This document shows positions 25,769 through 35,318 of a stretch of DNA of 64,000 nt, piece after piece. Position numbers and translations under genes: made by a program. This stretch comes from Actinoplanes nipponensis (GTDB taxonomy: Bacteria > Actinomycetota > Actinomycetes > Mycobacteriales > Micromonosporaceae): positions 1 to 64,000 of the forward strand of contig NZ_BOMQ01000092.1 of assembly GCF_016862275.1 (NCBI RefSeq), given 5' to 3'. The first letter of the stretch is position 1, and each line of letters opens with the position of its first letter. The notes under the pieces are model-generated. The model did not search any database. It was given only the letters and a program-made list of their open reading frames with translations, and was not told the DNA's origin.

Positions 25769-26656
25769 ATGGACATCACTGTGGGTGACATCACCCTGCG
25801 CGTCCGGGACACCGGCTCGGGGGTGCCCGTGATGCTGCTGCACGGCTGGCCGGACACCGGTGACCTGTGGCGGCACCAGGTGCCGGCCCTCACCGCGGCC
25901 GGGTACCGGGTCATCGTCCCCGACCTGCGCGGCTTCGGCGGGTCCGGCAAGCCGGCCGACGTGGCCGCCTACGCCTTGCCCGCGCTGATCGGCGACGTCG
26001 TCGGCCTGCTCGACGCGCTGGACGTCCGCGAGGTCCACCTGGTCGGCCACGACTGGGGCGCCGCCATCGCCTGGATGACCGCGGCGCTGGCGCCGCACCG
26101 AATCGCCTCGCTCACCGCCATGTCCGTCGGCCATCCGGCGGCGTTCCGCGCCGCCGGGCTGAGGCAGCGGGAGAAGTCCTGGTACATGCTGCTGTTCCAG
26201 TTCGCCGGGGTGGCCGAGCGGTGGCTGTCCGACGACGACTTCGGCAACCTGCGCGAATGGTCGGCGCACCCGGACATCGAGGCGGTCGTCGAGCGGCTCG
26301 CCGACCCGGCGGCGCTGACCGCCGGGCTGGCGCTGTACCGGGCGAATCTGTCGCCCGAGGCGCTGTTCGGTCCCCCGGCCCCGCTGCCGCCGGTGACCGT
26401 GCCGGCGATGGGCCTGTGGAGCAGCGGCGACTTCGCCCTGATCGAGGAGGGGATGACCGGCTCGGCCGGACATGTGAGCGGCCCGTGGCGCTACGAGCGG
26501 GTCGAGGGCGCCGGCCACTGGCTGCAGCTCGACGCCCCCGAGACGGTCAACGCCCTGCTGCTGGACTTCCTCGGCGCTCAGCCTCGTCACAGGGCAGGCC
26601 GCCCGTCGCGCTTGGTCTCACCTTCACGTCCCGATTCCCCCGTACGCTCCGCGTAA
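25769..26656 (+). CDS. Alpha/beta-hydrolase, epoxide hydrolase-like
   Basis: The 295-residue soluble enzyme has the HGWPDTGDLWRHQ oxyanion motif (27-39) and nucleophile Asp in VGHDWGAAIAW (about 92-102). Use of Asp rather than Ser fits epoxide hydrolases and haloalkane dehalogenases. A cap domain and a late Asp/His pair (SSGDFAL; GAGHWLQLDAPE) complete the triad. GGAGGGACACA precedes the ATG, and the gene is 16 bp after the FAD oxidoreductase. Likely role: opening an epoxide made by that oxidoreductase. Confidence 0.85.
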   Translation: MDITVGDITLRVRDTGSGVPVMLLHGWPDTGDLWRHQVPALTAAGYRVIVPDLRGFGGSGKPADVAAYALPALIGDVVGLLDALDVREVHLVGHDWGAAIAWMTAALAPHRIASLTAMSVGHPAAFRAAGLRQREKSWYMLLFQFAGVAERWLSDDDFGNLREWSAHPDIEAVVERLADPAALTAGLALYRANLSPEALFGPPAPLPPVTVPAMGLWSSGDFALIEEGMTGSAGHVSGPWRYERVEGAGHWLQLDAPETVNALLLDFLGAQPRHRAGRPSRLVSPSRPDSPVRSA

Positions 26657-26799
26657 CCGGGCGAGGGCGACCTGCTCCCCTGCAACGAGACCAATGGTCG
26701 TCGGCGGACCTTGTACGAAGCATGCAAGACTGGTCGCGTTCTTGTGGATATCTTGAATCTCCTGGTGGAGCGTCCGGTCGAAGGGTGTGCTGAGGTCAG

Positions 26800-29700
26800 T
26801 TGACGGCGGAGTTCGGGGTGCTGGGCGCGGTGGAGGCCCGGATCGACGGCCGTCCGGTCGCCCTCGGGCACGCCCGGCAGCGCTGCGTCCTGGGCGTGCT
26901 GCTCGTCGAGGCGGGCCGGCCGGTCACGGTCGACCAGCTGATCGACCGGGTGTGGGGCGAGGACGCGCCCCAGCGGGCCGCCGGCGCGCTCTACAGCTAC
27001 CTCTCCCGGCTGCGCAGCGCCGTCGCCGGCGCCGGCGAGGTGGAGATCCGGCGCCGGCCCGGCGGGTACGTCCTGACCGCCGACCCGCAGACGGTGGACC
27101 TGCACCGCTTCCGCCGGCTCATGACGCTGGCACGGCAGTCCGACGCGGACGCCACCGCCACGGAGCTGACCGAGCAGGCCCTCGGGCTGTGGCGCGGCGA
27201 GCCGTTCGCCGGCCTGGACACCCCGTGGCTGGCCTCGATGCGGCGCCTGCTGCTCGGCGAGCGGTTCGCCGCCGAGCTCGACCGCAACGACGGGCTCCTG
27301 CGGCTGGGCCGGCACAGCGAGCTGCTGCCGGCCCTGTCGGCCGCCGTGGCCGAGCATCCCCTGGACGAGCGGCTGGCCGGACAGGCCATGCTCGCCCTCT
27401 ACCGGTGCGGCCGGCAGGCGGACGCCGACGAGCAGTACCGGCGGATCCGCCGCTGCCTCGCCGACGAGCTGGGCAGCGACCCCGGCGCCGCGCTCCGCCG
27501 CCTGCACGAGCGGATCCTCGCCGCCGACCCGGGCCTGCAGGCTGCGGCCGGTGACGCCCGCTCCCCCGGCGTGCCGCTCACCGCCGCGACGCCGGTGCCC
27601 GCGCAGCTGCCGGCCGACGTGCGCGCCTTCATCGGCCGCACCGAGGAACTGGCCACGCTGGACAGGCTGCTGGCGCCGCCGGAGAGCGACGAGCCGCCGC
27701 TGACCGTCGCGCTGCTGTCCGGCACCGCCGGGGTGGGCAAGTCCGCCCTGGCCGTACGGTGGGCGCACCGGGTCCGCGGGTCGTTCCCCGACGGACAGCT
27801 GTACGTGAACCTGCGCGGCTACGACGCCGAGCAGCCCGTGGCGGTGGCCGACGCGCTGGCCGGTTTCCTGACCGCGCTCGGCGTCCGGGGGCCGGAGATC
27901 CCGCCGGGGATCGACGAGCGCGCCGGCCGGTACCGCTCCGAGCTGACCGGCCGCCGGATGCTGGTGCTGCTGGACAACGCGTCCTCGGTGGACCAGATCC
28001 GGCCGCTGCTGCCCGGCACCGGCTCGTGCCTGGTGCTGATCACCAGCCGCGACTCGCTGCCCGGCATGGTGGCGGTGCACGGCGCCGAACGGGTCAACCT
28101 GGATCTGCTCCCCCCGGCGGACGCGGTGGCCCTGCTGCGGCGGCTGATCGGCGCGCGGGTGGACCGGGAGCCCGCCGTCGCCGCCGCGCTGGCCGCGGCC
28201 TGCGCCCGGCTGCCGCTGGCCCTGCGGATCGCCGCCGAGCTGGCCGCGGAGCGCACCGGCGCCTCGCTGGCCGAGCTGGTCGCCGAGCTGGGCGACCACC
28301 AGGTGCGGCTCGACCTGCTGAACGCCGGCGGCGACCCGCACGCCGAGGTCCGCGCCGTCTTCTCCTGGTCCTACCAGCACCTGCCGGCCGACGCGGCCCG
28401 GGTGTTCCGGCTGCTGGGCCTGCACCCGGGCGACAACGTGCACGTCGACGCCGTCGCGGCGCTCACCGGCGCCGACGCGGGCGAGGCCCGGCGACTGCTC
28501 GGCGTGCTGGTCCGGGCCAGCCTGATCCACGTCGGCCGGGGCGGCCGGTACGGGATGCACGACCTGCTGCGGGCGTACGCCGCCGAACTCGCGGCCGCGC
28601 ACGACGCGCCGGCCGACCGCCGAGCCGCGCTGACCGGCCTCTTCGACCACTACCTGGCCGGCTCCGTCGCGGCGATGGACGCGCTTCACCCGCGCCAGGG
28701 GGCGAGCCCCGGCGACCCCGAGGCGGCCCGGAACTGGATCGAGGCGGAGCGGCCCAACCTGGCCGCCACCTGCATCTACGGTGCCGCCCACGGCTGGCCC
28801 CGGCACGCCATCGCGCTGGCCGGCACGCTGTTCCGCTACCTCGACGCCGGCGGGCCGGTGGCCGAGGCGGTGACCGTCACCGCGTCCGCCGTAGCGGCGG
28901 CCCGCGCCGTCGGCGACCGGCAGGCGCAGGCCCGGGCGCTGTCCGACCTGGGCCGGTTGCACCGGCGGCAGGGCCGCCTCGACGACGCCGCCGCGACCTA
29001 CGGGCACGCCCTGATGCTCTACGCCGACCTCGGCGAACGCGCCGCCGAGGCGGTGGCGCTGCGCAACCTGGGCAGCGTGCACTGGCGGCTGGGCGACTAC
29101 CGGCAGGCCGCGGAGCACTACCGCCGGGCGTGGGCGCACTACCAGGGGCTGGACGACGGGGCCGGGCAGGCCGACGCGCTGGTCCGGCTCGGCCTGGTGG
29201 ACGCCCGGCTGGGCGACCAGGCGGCGGCGACGCAACGGCTGCGGTCGGCCCTGGAGCTCTTCGCGCGGCTCGGTGACGGGTTCAGCGAGGCGTACGTGTC
29301 GTCCCTGCTCGCCCGGCTGTCCCATGAGCCGGCCGAGCTGGAACGGTCCGCTGTGCTGCTGGAGCAGAGCCTCGCGGTGGTCCGGCAGGCAGGCGACCGC
29401 ACCGCGGAGGCGTACGTGCTGACCGACCTCGCCGCGGTGCACGCCCGCAGCGGCCGGCTCGCCGAGGCCGCCGGTCACCTCCGCCGGGCCCTGGTGCTGC
29501 ACCGGCGGATCGGGGACCGGGCCAGCGAGGCCGAGGCGCTCAACGACCTCGGCCAGGTGCTGCACGCCGCGGGCGCCGCCGGGGAGGCCCGGGCCCAGCA
29601 CGAGCAGGCGCTGATCCTGGCCCGCGAGATCGGCGACCGCTACGAGCAGGCCCGCGCGCACGACGGTCTGGCCGCCACCGCCGAGGCGGGCGGCGACCCC

Positions 29701-29802
29701 GACGGTGGCCGGCCGCACCGGGAGCTGGCCCGGCGCGGCTTCGCCGACCTCGCCGTGCCCGCCGCGCCGGGCCTCGAGGTGCCGGCCGCCCCCGGACGGT
29801 AG
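26800..29802 (+). CDS. SARP/AfsR-type transcriptional regulator (second copy)
   Basis: The 1000-residue protein has the same architecture as the regulator at 8957-11851: winged helix (about 1-95, LGHARQRCVLGVLLVEAGRPV), BTAD (about 100-245), NB-ARC ATPase (P-loop LLSGTAGVGKSALA; RRMLVLLDNASSV), and TPR repeats (about 690-980). The start appears to be TTG at 26800 with GAGGT just upstream, because the winged helix begins immediately after it. Its TAG is directly followed by the last base of the convergent SLOG gene. The target genes are unknown; the FAD oxidoreductase operon upstream is one option. Confidence 0.87.
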   Translation: MTAEFGVLGAVEARIDGRPVALGHARQRCVLGVLLVEAGRPVTVDQLIDRVWGEDAPQRAAGALYSYLSRLRSAVAGAGEVEIRRRPGGYVLTADPQTVDLHRFRRLMTLARQSDADATATELTEQALGLWRGEPFAGLDTPWLASMRRLLLGERFAAELDRNDGLLRLGRHSELLPALSAAVAEHPLDERLAGQAMLALYRCGRQADADEQYRRIRRCLADELGSDPGAALRRLHERILAADPGLQAAAGDARSPGVPLTAATPVPAQLPADVRAFIGRTEELATLDRLLAPPESDEPPLTVALLSGTAGVGKSALAVRWAHRVRGSFPDGQLYVNLRGYDAEQPVAVADALAGFLTALGVRGPEIPPGIDERAGRYRSELTGRRMLVLLDNASSVDQIRPLLPGTGSCLVLITSRDSLPGMVAVHGAERVNLDLLPPADAVALLRRLIGARVDREPAVAAALAAACARLPLALRIAAELAAERTGASLAELVAELGDHQVRLDLLNAGGDPHAEVRAVFSWSYQHLPADAARVFRLLGLHPGDNVHVDAVAALTGADAGEARRLLGVLVRASLIHVGRGGRYGMHDLLRAYAAELAAAHDAPADRRAALTGLFDHYLAGSVAAMDALHPRQGASPGDPEAARNWIEAERPNLAATCIYGAAHGWPRHAIALAGTLFRYLDAGGPVAEAVTVTASAVAAARAVGDRQAQARALSDLGRLHRRQGRLDDAAATYGHALMLYADLGERAAEAVALRNLGSVHWRLGDYRQAAEHYRRAWAHYQGLDDGAGQADALVRLGLVDARLGDQAAATQRLRSALELFARLGDGFSEAYVSSLLARLSHEPAELERSAVLLEQSLAVVRQAGDRTAEAYVLTDLAAVHARSGRLAEAAGHLRRALVLHRRIGDRASEAEALNDLGQVLHAAGAAGEARAQHEQALILAREIGDRYEQARAHDGLAATAEAGGDPDGGRPHRELARRGFADLAVPAAPGLEVPAAPGR

Positions 29803-30276
29803 TCAGGCCCGGAACACGCCGTCCACCCACAGCACCGTGACCGGGCAGCCGTGGGCCCGGGCGTAGGCCACGACGTCCGCCGTGCCGCCCACGCCGCGGG
29901 CCGGGCGGCCGTCCCAGACGGCGAACAGGTGATCGCAGCGGTCGACCAGCGCCTGCCCGGCCGCGAGGAACGCCCGCTCGCTGGGCTCCGGGTACGGCAT
30001 CGTGGTCACCGTGGTGGCCGCGCGCCGCAGCTCCTCGAACCGCGCGCGGCTGTCGTCGGCCAGCAGTGAGCGGGCGTAGCCCCGGCACGGCAGCACCACC
30101 TCCAGGGTGCCCCCGGCCGCGAGAACCTGGGCGGCGAACAGCTGGTCGGCGCCGTCGGCCAGGTTCGACACCCCGTGCGGGGGGCCGCCGGCGGGCAGCA
30201 CCCGGCGCCAATGTCGCACCGCGCAGTCGACGATGCTCGGCGGAAGAACGCGATGACCTGTGACGCCGAACCGCAC
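29803..30276 (-). CDS. SLOG-superfamily nucleotide-ligand-binding-like protein
   Basis: The 157-residue protein is a single Rossmann-like domain with FGVTGHRVLP at the start, GVSNLADGADQLFAAQVL, VVLPCRGYARSLL and DHLFAVWDGRPARGVGGTAD. These glycine-rich turns and the AVWDG...GGTADVV pattern mark the SLOG superfamily, which binds nucleotide-derived ligands and includes the sensor part of ThsA in Thoeris defence. The GTG at 30276 has GGAGG five bases upstream. It is divergent (132 bp apart) from the TIR/WD40 gene, and TIR domains can make nucleotide signals. No effector domain such as an NADase, nuclease or membrane segment is attached here. Confidence 0.75.
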   Translation of the reverse strand: MRFGVTGHRVLPPSIVDCAVRHWRRVLPAGGPPHGVSNLADGADQLFAAQVLAAGGTLEVVLPCRGYARSLLADDSRARFEELRRAATTVTTMPYPEPSERAFLAAGQALVDRCDHLFAVWDGRPARGVGGTADVVAYARAHGCPVTVLWVDGVFRA

Positions 30277-30408
30277 GCCGACCTCCGTACCGGGGCTCGT
30301 CAAGCTGGCGAAGCACCATGACAATACGATCTTCCAGCTTTCCCCGTGGGCCCGTGGCGTGCACAATCTGTCGTCGCAGCACGCGCCGACGGCCCCGGGG
30401 GACCCGCC

Positions 30409-33400
30409 ATGACGTTCGATGGATTCATCTCGTACAGCCATGCGGCGGACGGGCGGCTCGCGCCGGCCGTGCAACGCGGGCTGCACCGGCTGGCCAAGCC
30501 CTGGCACCGTCGGCGTGCGCTGTGGATCTTCCGGGACCAGACCGGGCTGGCCGTGACCCCGGGCCTGTGGTCCTCCATCCAGACCGCTCTGGACGGTTCG
30601 GAGTACTTCGTGCTGCTGGCCTCCCCCGAGGCGGCCCGGTCGCCGTGGGTGAACCGGGAGATCGAGCACTGGATCGCCACCAAGTCGGCGGACCGGATCC
30701 TGCCCGTGGTGACCGACGGCGAGTGGGCCTGGGATCCGGAGGAGCACGACTTCGCCGAGGACTCCACGGCGGTGCCGGCGGCGCTGCGCGGGGTGTTCAG
30801 CGAGGAGCCGTTCTTCCTGGACCTGCGGTGGGCCCGCCACAGCGAGCAGCTCAGCCTCCAGCATTCCCGCTTCCGCGACGCGATCGCGCAGCTCGCCGCC
30901 CCGATGCACGGCATGCACAAGGACGAGCTGGAGGGCGAGGACGTCCGGCAGCACCGCCGCGCCCGGCGGCTGCGGTCCGGGGCCGTGGTGACGCTGGTCG
31001 TGCTGCTGGTGCTGGCCTCGCTGACCGGGCTGTCCGCGGTGCGCAACGCCGAGCGGGCGAGGGACGCGGCGGCCGAGGCCCTGCGGCAGCAGCAGGTGGC
31101 GGACGTGCAACGGGGCAGCGCCGAGCGGGCCGCGGAGGAGGCGCTGCGGCAGCAGGAGCTGGCGCAGCAGATGCAGACCCGGGCGGCGGACGCGGCGGCC
31201 GAGGCGGACCGGTCCGAGCGGCTGGCCCAGGAGCAGCAGGGACTGGCGGACCAGGCGGCCGCGGAGGCGCAGCGGCAGCAGCGGCTGGCCGATCAGGCGG
31301 CGACCCGCACCCGGGAACAGCAGCGGCGGGCGAAGGAGGCAGCGGCCCGGGCCCAGCGGCTGGACCAGGAGGCGCGGCGGCTGGCCCGCATCGCCGAGCA
31401 GCAGCACCGGCTGGCCCGGGAGGCCGCCGCGCAGGCCGAGCGGCAGCAGGCCAAGGCGGACCGGCAGCAGCGCGTCGCGGTCAGCCGGCGGCTGCTCAAC
31501 CAGGCCCGGGCGACGCTCGGCAACGACCCGAGGGCGGCCCTGATGCTGGGCGCCGCCGCCCAGTCGATCGAGCCCGGCGCCGAGACCCGCGGCGAGCTCA
31601 CCGGCCTGGTCACGGCCACCAGCTACGCCGGCACGCTCGGCGGGGTGACCTCGGCCCGGTACGCGCCCGACGGCGTCCTGGCCGCCCTGGGCGTCGACGG
31701 TCGCGTGTCGTTGTGGAACGTGGCCGACCGGACCCGGCCGGCCCGCCTCGGCACCCTCGGCGAGCCCGGTGAGCCCGGCAGCTCCCTGACCTTCAGCCCG
31801 GACGGGCGGACCCTGGCCGTGGTCGGCGCGACGGGCCGGGCGGTGCTGTGGGACGTGGCCCGCCGGTCCCGCCCGGCCCGGCTGGTCACGCTGCCGGACG
31901 ACAGCCACGTCTACGCGATCGCGTTCAGCGCGGACGGGACCACCCTGGCCACCGGTCACGGGTCGGGACACACGGTCCTGTGGGACCTGACCGACCGGCG
32001 CCGGCCCGCGCGGCTGGCCACGCTGACCGACTGGGGCGCCTATCCGGTGGACGACCTGGCGTTCAGCCCGGACGGGCGGACGCTGGTGGCCAACAAGGGC
32101 CGCTTCATCCCGGTCTACGACCTGACCGACCGGGCGGATCCCGTCGCGCTGCGCAGCCTGATCGGCTTCACCGTCGCCTCGATGACGTTCGACCCGAAGG
32201 GCTCCACCCTGGTCGTCGGCTCGTACGACGGCAAGGTGGACTTCTACGACCTGACCCGCGAGGCCGACGGGACCGACGAGGCCGACGTCCCGGGCCTGCG
32301 CGCGCTGGACGAGCCGCCGGGCGCCGGGCATCCCCAGCCGCCGCCCATGCCGGACCCCGAGCCCGACGAGAACCTGCCCTTCCGCCGGCTGGCCGGCCTG
32401 GCCGGCATCGTCGCCACGGTGACGTTCAGCCCCGACGGCGGCTTCCTGGCCGCCGGGGACGCGAGCGGAACGGCCATGGTGTGGGACACCGCCCAGGCCG
32501 GCGGTCCCGTGTTGGCCACCACGGTGCGCGCCTACGGCCGGATCGGCGCGCTGACCCTGGACCCGGACGCCGGCACTCTGGTCACCACCGACAGCTCCGC
32601 GACGGCCACGATGTGGAACGTGACCTCCCGCGGCACGCCGGACCTGCTCGCCGCGCTGCCCGTCCCGGACGGCAACCCCCTGGCCACGGCGTTCCGCCCG
32701 GACGGCCGGACGTTGCTGGCCGCGGGGTCCGGCGGCACGGCGAAGTCCTGGGGCGTCACCGACCCCGCCCGTCCCGAGCCGGGCGCCGGCCTGACCCTCC
32801 ACGGCGGGCAGCGGGTCCGGTCGGTCGCGTTCAGCCCGGACCGCCGGACCGTGGCCGCCGTCGGGGCGCAGGACGGCCGGCTGACGCTGACCGACACGGA
32901 CCGTCCAACCCGGACGGTGACGCTGGCGGCCTCGATGGCGCCCGCGCACGGCCGGAACGCGATGGCGTTCAGCCCGGACGGGCGCACGCTCGCCGTCGTG
33001 GCCGGCCCCACCACCCTTGCGCTGTGGGACGTGACCGAGCGGACCCGGCCCGTTCAGCGGGCCACGGTCGGCGGCACGATCGGCTTCCAGAGCGCGGTGG
33101 CCTTCAGCCCGGACGGGCGCACGCTGGTCACCGTCGGCGACGACCGCACGCTGACCCTCTGGAACGTGGCCGGCCGCTCCGCCCCCGGGCGGCTCGCCGT
33201 GCTGGCCGGCCACCTGGACGCCGTGCTGTCGGTGGCCTTCAGCCCGGACGGGCGCACGCTGGTGAGCGGCAGCCTGGACACCACGGCGATACTGTGGGAC
33301 GTCACCGATCGCGCGCGACCGCACCGGTTCGCCACGCTGACCGGCCACGGCGGCTGGGTCGGGTCGGTGGCGTTCAGCCGGGACGGCCGCACCCTGGCCA

Positions 33401-33717
33401 CGGCCGGGCAGGACTACGCGGTGACCCTGTGGGACACCGCCGGCCCGGCCGTGCCGATCCGGCTGACCACGCTGCGCAGCACCGCCGGCGACGGGGGACG
33501 CGCCGTGGAGTTCAGCCCGGACGGGCGCACCCTGGCGGTCACCGGCCCGGCCGGCGGCGACCACCCGACCGTCGCGCTGTGGAGCTACCGCAAGCTGAAC
33601 AGCCTCCGCGCCGACCCGGCCCGGTACGCCTGCGTCACCACCGGGCGCGGCCTGACCGCCGGCGAGTGGGCCCGCTACGTGCCCGAGTTCCCGTACCGGC
33701 GGACCTGTTCGCCCTGA
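30409..33717 (+). CDS. Membrane-anchored TIR-domain protein with coiled coil and WD40 propellers
   Basis: The 1102-residue protein has an N-terminal TIR domain (1-150: FDGFISYSHAADGRLAP, a loop at IFRDQTGLAVTPGL, and WVNREIEHW with candidate catalytic Glu84). A membrane helix follows (about 190-212), then a long Ala/Gln/Arg-rich coiled coil (about 213-360), and about twelve WD40 repeats (about 400-1070) with recurrent FSPDGRTLA and LWDV motifs. The two propellers would sit on the side opposite or equal to the TIR depending on topology; one helix predicts opposite sides. TIR domains either recruit partners or cleave NAD+. GGGGGA precedes the ATG. The 3' end overlaps the convergent acyl-CoA synthetase gene by 43 bp. 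Confidence 0.85.
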   Translation: MTFDGFISYSHAADGRLAPAVQRGLHRLAKPWHRRRALWIFRDQTGLAVTPGLWSSIQTALDGSEYFVLLASPEAARSPWVNREIEHWIATKSADRILPVVTDGEWAWDPEEHDFAEDSTAVPAALRGVFSEEPFFLDLRWARHSEQLSLQHSRFRDAIAQLAAPMHGMHKDELEGEDVRQHRRARRLRSGAVVTLVVLLVLASLTGLSAVRNAERARDAAAEALRQQQVADVQRGSAERAAEEALRQQELAQQMQTRAADAAAEADRSERLAQEQQGLADQAAAEAQRQQRLADQAATRTREQQRRAKEAAARAQRLDQEARRLARIAEQQHRLAREAAAQAERQQAKADRQQRVAVSRRLLNQARATLGNDPRAALMLGAAAQSIEPGAETRGELTGLVTATSYAGTLGGVTSARYAPDGVLAALGVDGRVSLWNVADRTRPARLGTLGEPGEPGSSLTFSPDGRTLAVVGATGRAVLWDVARRSRPARLVTLPDDSHVYAIAFSADGTTLATGHGSGHTVLWDLTDRRRPARLATLTDWGAYPVDDLAFSPDGRTLVANKGRFIPVYDLTDRADPVALRSLIGFTVASMTFDPKGSTLVVGSYDGKVDFYDLTREADGTDEADVPGLRALDEPPGAGHPQPPPMPDPEPDENLPFRRLAGLAGIVATVTFSPDGGFLAAGDASGTAMVWDTAQAGGPVLATTVRAYGRIGALTLDPDAGTLVTTDSSATATMWNVTSRGTPDLLAALPVPDGNPLATAFRPDGRTLLAAGSGGTAKSWGVTDPARPEPGAGLTLHGGQRVRSVAFSPDRRTVAAVGAQDGRLTLTDTDRPTRTVTLAASMAPAHGRNAMAFSPDGRTLAVVAGPTTLALWDVTERTRPVQRATVGGTIGFQSAVAFSPDGRTLVTVGDDRTLTLWNVAGRSAPGRLAVLAGHLDAVLSVAFSPDGRTLVSGSLDTTAILWDVTDRARPHRFATLTGHGGWVGSVAFSRDGRTLATAGQDYAVTLWDTAGPAVPIRLTTLRSTAGDGGRAVEFSPDGRTLAVTGPAGGDHPTVALWSYRKLNSLRADPARYACVTTGRGLTAGEWARYVPEFPYRRTCSP

Positions 33718-35318
33718 CCGGCCGGCAGCGGGCCGGTGGGCAGGTCGCGGCGGATCAGCTTGCCGGTCGGGTTGCGCGGCAACTCGTCGAGGAACACCAC
33801 GTCGCGCGGCACCTTGAAGCGGGCCAGGTTGGCCCGGACGTGGTCCCGGATCTCCTCGGGGTCGCGCGCCGATGCGCCGGTGGGCACGACGAACGCGCGC
33901 AGCCGCGTGCCGAACTCGGGGTCGTCGACGCCGATGACGGCCGCCTCGAGCACGTCGTCGCGCTCGGCCAGCAGGTTCTCCACCTCGAGCGGGTAGACGT
34001 TCTCGCCGCCCGAGATGATCATGTCGTCGTCCCGGCCGTCGATGAAGAGCAGACCCTCGGCGTCGAAGTGGCCGCGGTCGCCGGTGGCCATGTAGCCGTC
34101 GATGACCTGCTTGTGCCGGCCGTCGGTGTAACCCTCGAACGGGATGCCGGTGCGCACGAACACCCGGGCGATCTCGCCGGGCGCCGTGACCCGCCGGCCG
34201 TCGGCGTCGAAGAGCGCGACGTGGACGGTGACCGGGGGCCGGCCGACGGTGCCCGGGGCCCGCCGCGCCTCGTCGGGCGTGGCCACCGAGGCCACCGCCA
34301 CCTCGGTGGAGCCGTACACGTTGTGCACGACGTCGCCGAAGATGTCCTGGAACCGGTTGGTCAGCTCGGGGGCCAGCGGCGATCCGGCGACGAAGACGGT
34401 CCGCAGCGAGCTGGTGTCGTACCGGCCGATCACCTCCGGGCCGAGCGCCAGGATGCGGGTGAGCATGGTCGGCACGGCGACCAGCATCTCGGCGCGGTGC
34501 TCGGCGATGGCCCGCAGGATGCTCTCGGCGGAGAAGCGGCGCATCAGCACGGCATGGTTGGCCAGCGACAGCCCGACGGTCCAGGCCCCGAACCCGGTGC
34601 TGTGGAACAGCGGCGAGGCGATCACCACGGCGCCCCGGCGCGGGAACGGGATCCGGTCCGCGATCAGGGCGCTGGCCAGCGGCGACACCTTGGTCCGGGG
34701 AGCGCCCTTGGGCAGCCCGGTGGTGCCGCTGGTGAGGATGATGAACCCGCCGGGCCGGTCCGGCAGGGGCAGCGGCGTACGGGGATGCGCGGCGATCAGC
34801 TCGTCGATCGACGGGCCGCCGGCGCCCAGGGTGAGGTAGCGGGAGACGGTGGCCGGCAGCCCGTCGACGACGTCGGCGAACTCGCTGTCGTACAGCACGA
34901 CCCGGACCTTCTCCCGGGCCGCCACCTCGATGAGCTGCTGCTTGGCCAACCCGGTGTTCATCAGCGCCAGGCGCAGCCGGGCCCGGGCGGTGGCGCTGAT
35001 GGCCAGCAGCAGGCCGCGGTGGTCGCGGGCCAGCACGGCGACCACCGAGCGGTCCGGCAGGCCGAGCCCGTGCAGGGCGTGGGCGAGGGCGTTGGACTGC
35101 TCGTCGAGCTCGCGGTAGGTGAGGGTGCCGCGGTCGTCGGTGACCGCCGGGGCGTCGGGGTGCTCGGCGGCGGCCTTCATGATCAGCGCCGCCTGGGGTC
35201 CGAGCCGGGCGTTGTGCACGGCGGCGCGCAGCAGCCGGCCGGGGCGCAGCAGGTTGACGATGCCGATCTGGTGCATGCGGCGGACGGCCTGCGCGTGTTC
35301 GAGCGTGTTCCTGATCAT
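33675..35318 (-). CDS. Acyl-CoA synthetase (AMP-binding, FadD-like)
   Basis: This 547-residue adenylate-forming enzyme activates a carboxylic acid, probably fatty or steroid-like, to its CoA thioester. Visible motifs: P-loop-like ILTSGTTGLPKGA (about 195-207), VYGSTEV, GYMATGDRGHFD and DGRDDDMIISGGENVYP, and C-terminal PRNPTGKLIRRDL with the catalytic Lys. ATG 35318 is preferred over GTG 35327 because GAGG lies eight bases upstream. It overlaps the upstream fused gene by 4 bp (ATGA), so the two are translationally coupled in one degradation operon. Confidence 0.9.
   Translation of the reverse strand: MIRNTLEHAQAVRRMHQIGIVNLLRPGRLLRAAVHNARLGPQAALIMKAAAEHPDAPAVTDDRGTLTYRELDEQSNALAHALHGLGLPDRSVVAVLARDHRGLLLAISATARARLRLALMNTGLAKQQLIEVAAREKVRVVLYDSEFADVVDGLPATVSRYLTLGAGGPSIDELIAAHPRTPLPLPDRPGGFIILTSGTTGLPKGAPRTKVSPLASALIADRIPFPRRGAVVIASPLFHSTGFGAWTVGLSLANHAVLMRRFSAESILRAIAEHRAEMLVAVPTMLTRILALGPEVIGRYDTSSLRTVFVAGSPLAPELTNRFQDIFGDVVHNVYGSTEVAVASVATPDEARRAPGTVGRPPVTVHVALFDADGRRVTAPGEIARVFVRTGIPFEGYTDGRHKQVIDGYMATGDRGHFDAEGLLFIDGRDDDMIISGGENVYPLEVENLLAERDDVLEAAVIGVDDPEFGTRLRAFVVPTGASARDPEEIRDHVRANLARFKVPRDVVFLDELPRNPTGKLIRRDLPTGPLPAGQGEQVRRYGNSGT

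Noticed and set aside
26587-29718. 1043-codon minus-strand frame under the SARP gene
   Set aside because: Shadow of the real plus-strand gene; no domains, typical antisense composition.
29803-33564. Very long open frame on the minus strand under the TIR/WD40 gene
   Set aside because: It is the antisense of WD40 codons in GC-rich DNA, with Val/Gly/Arg/Gln-rich low-information sequence. Only its last 157 codons (the SLOG gene) look like a protein.
29803-33717. Calling the SLOG/TIR pair a Thoeris system
   Set aside because: The SLOG protein lacks an effector domain and the TIR is a large WD40 membrane protein, so the resemblance is only at the level of domain types.
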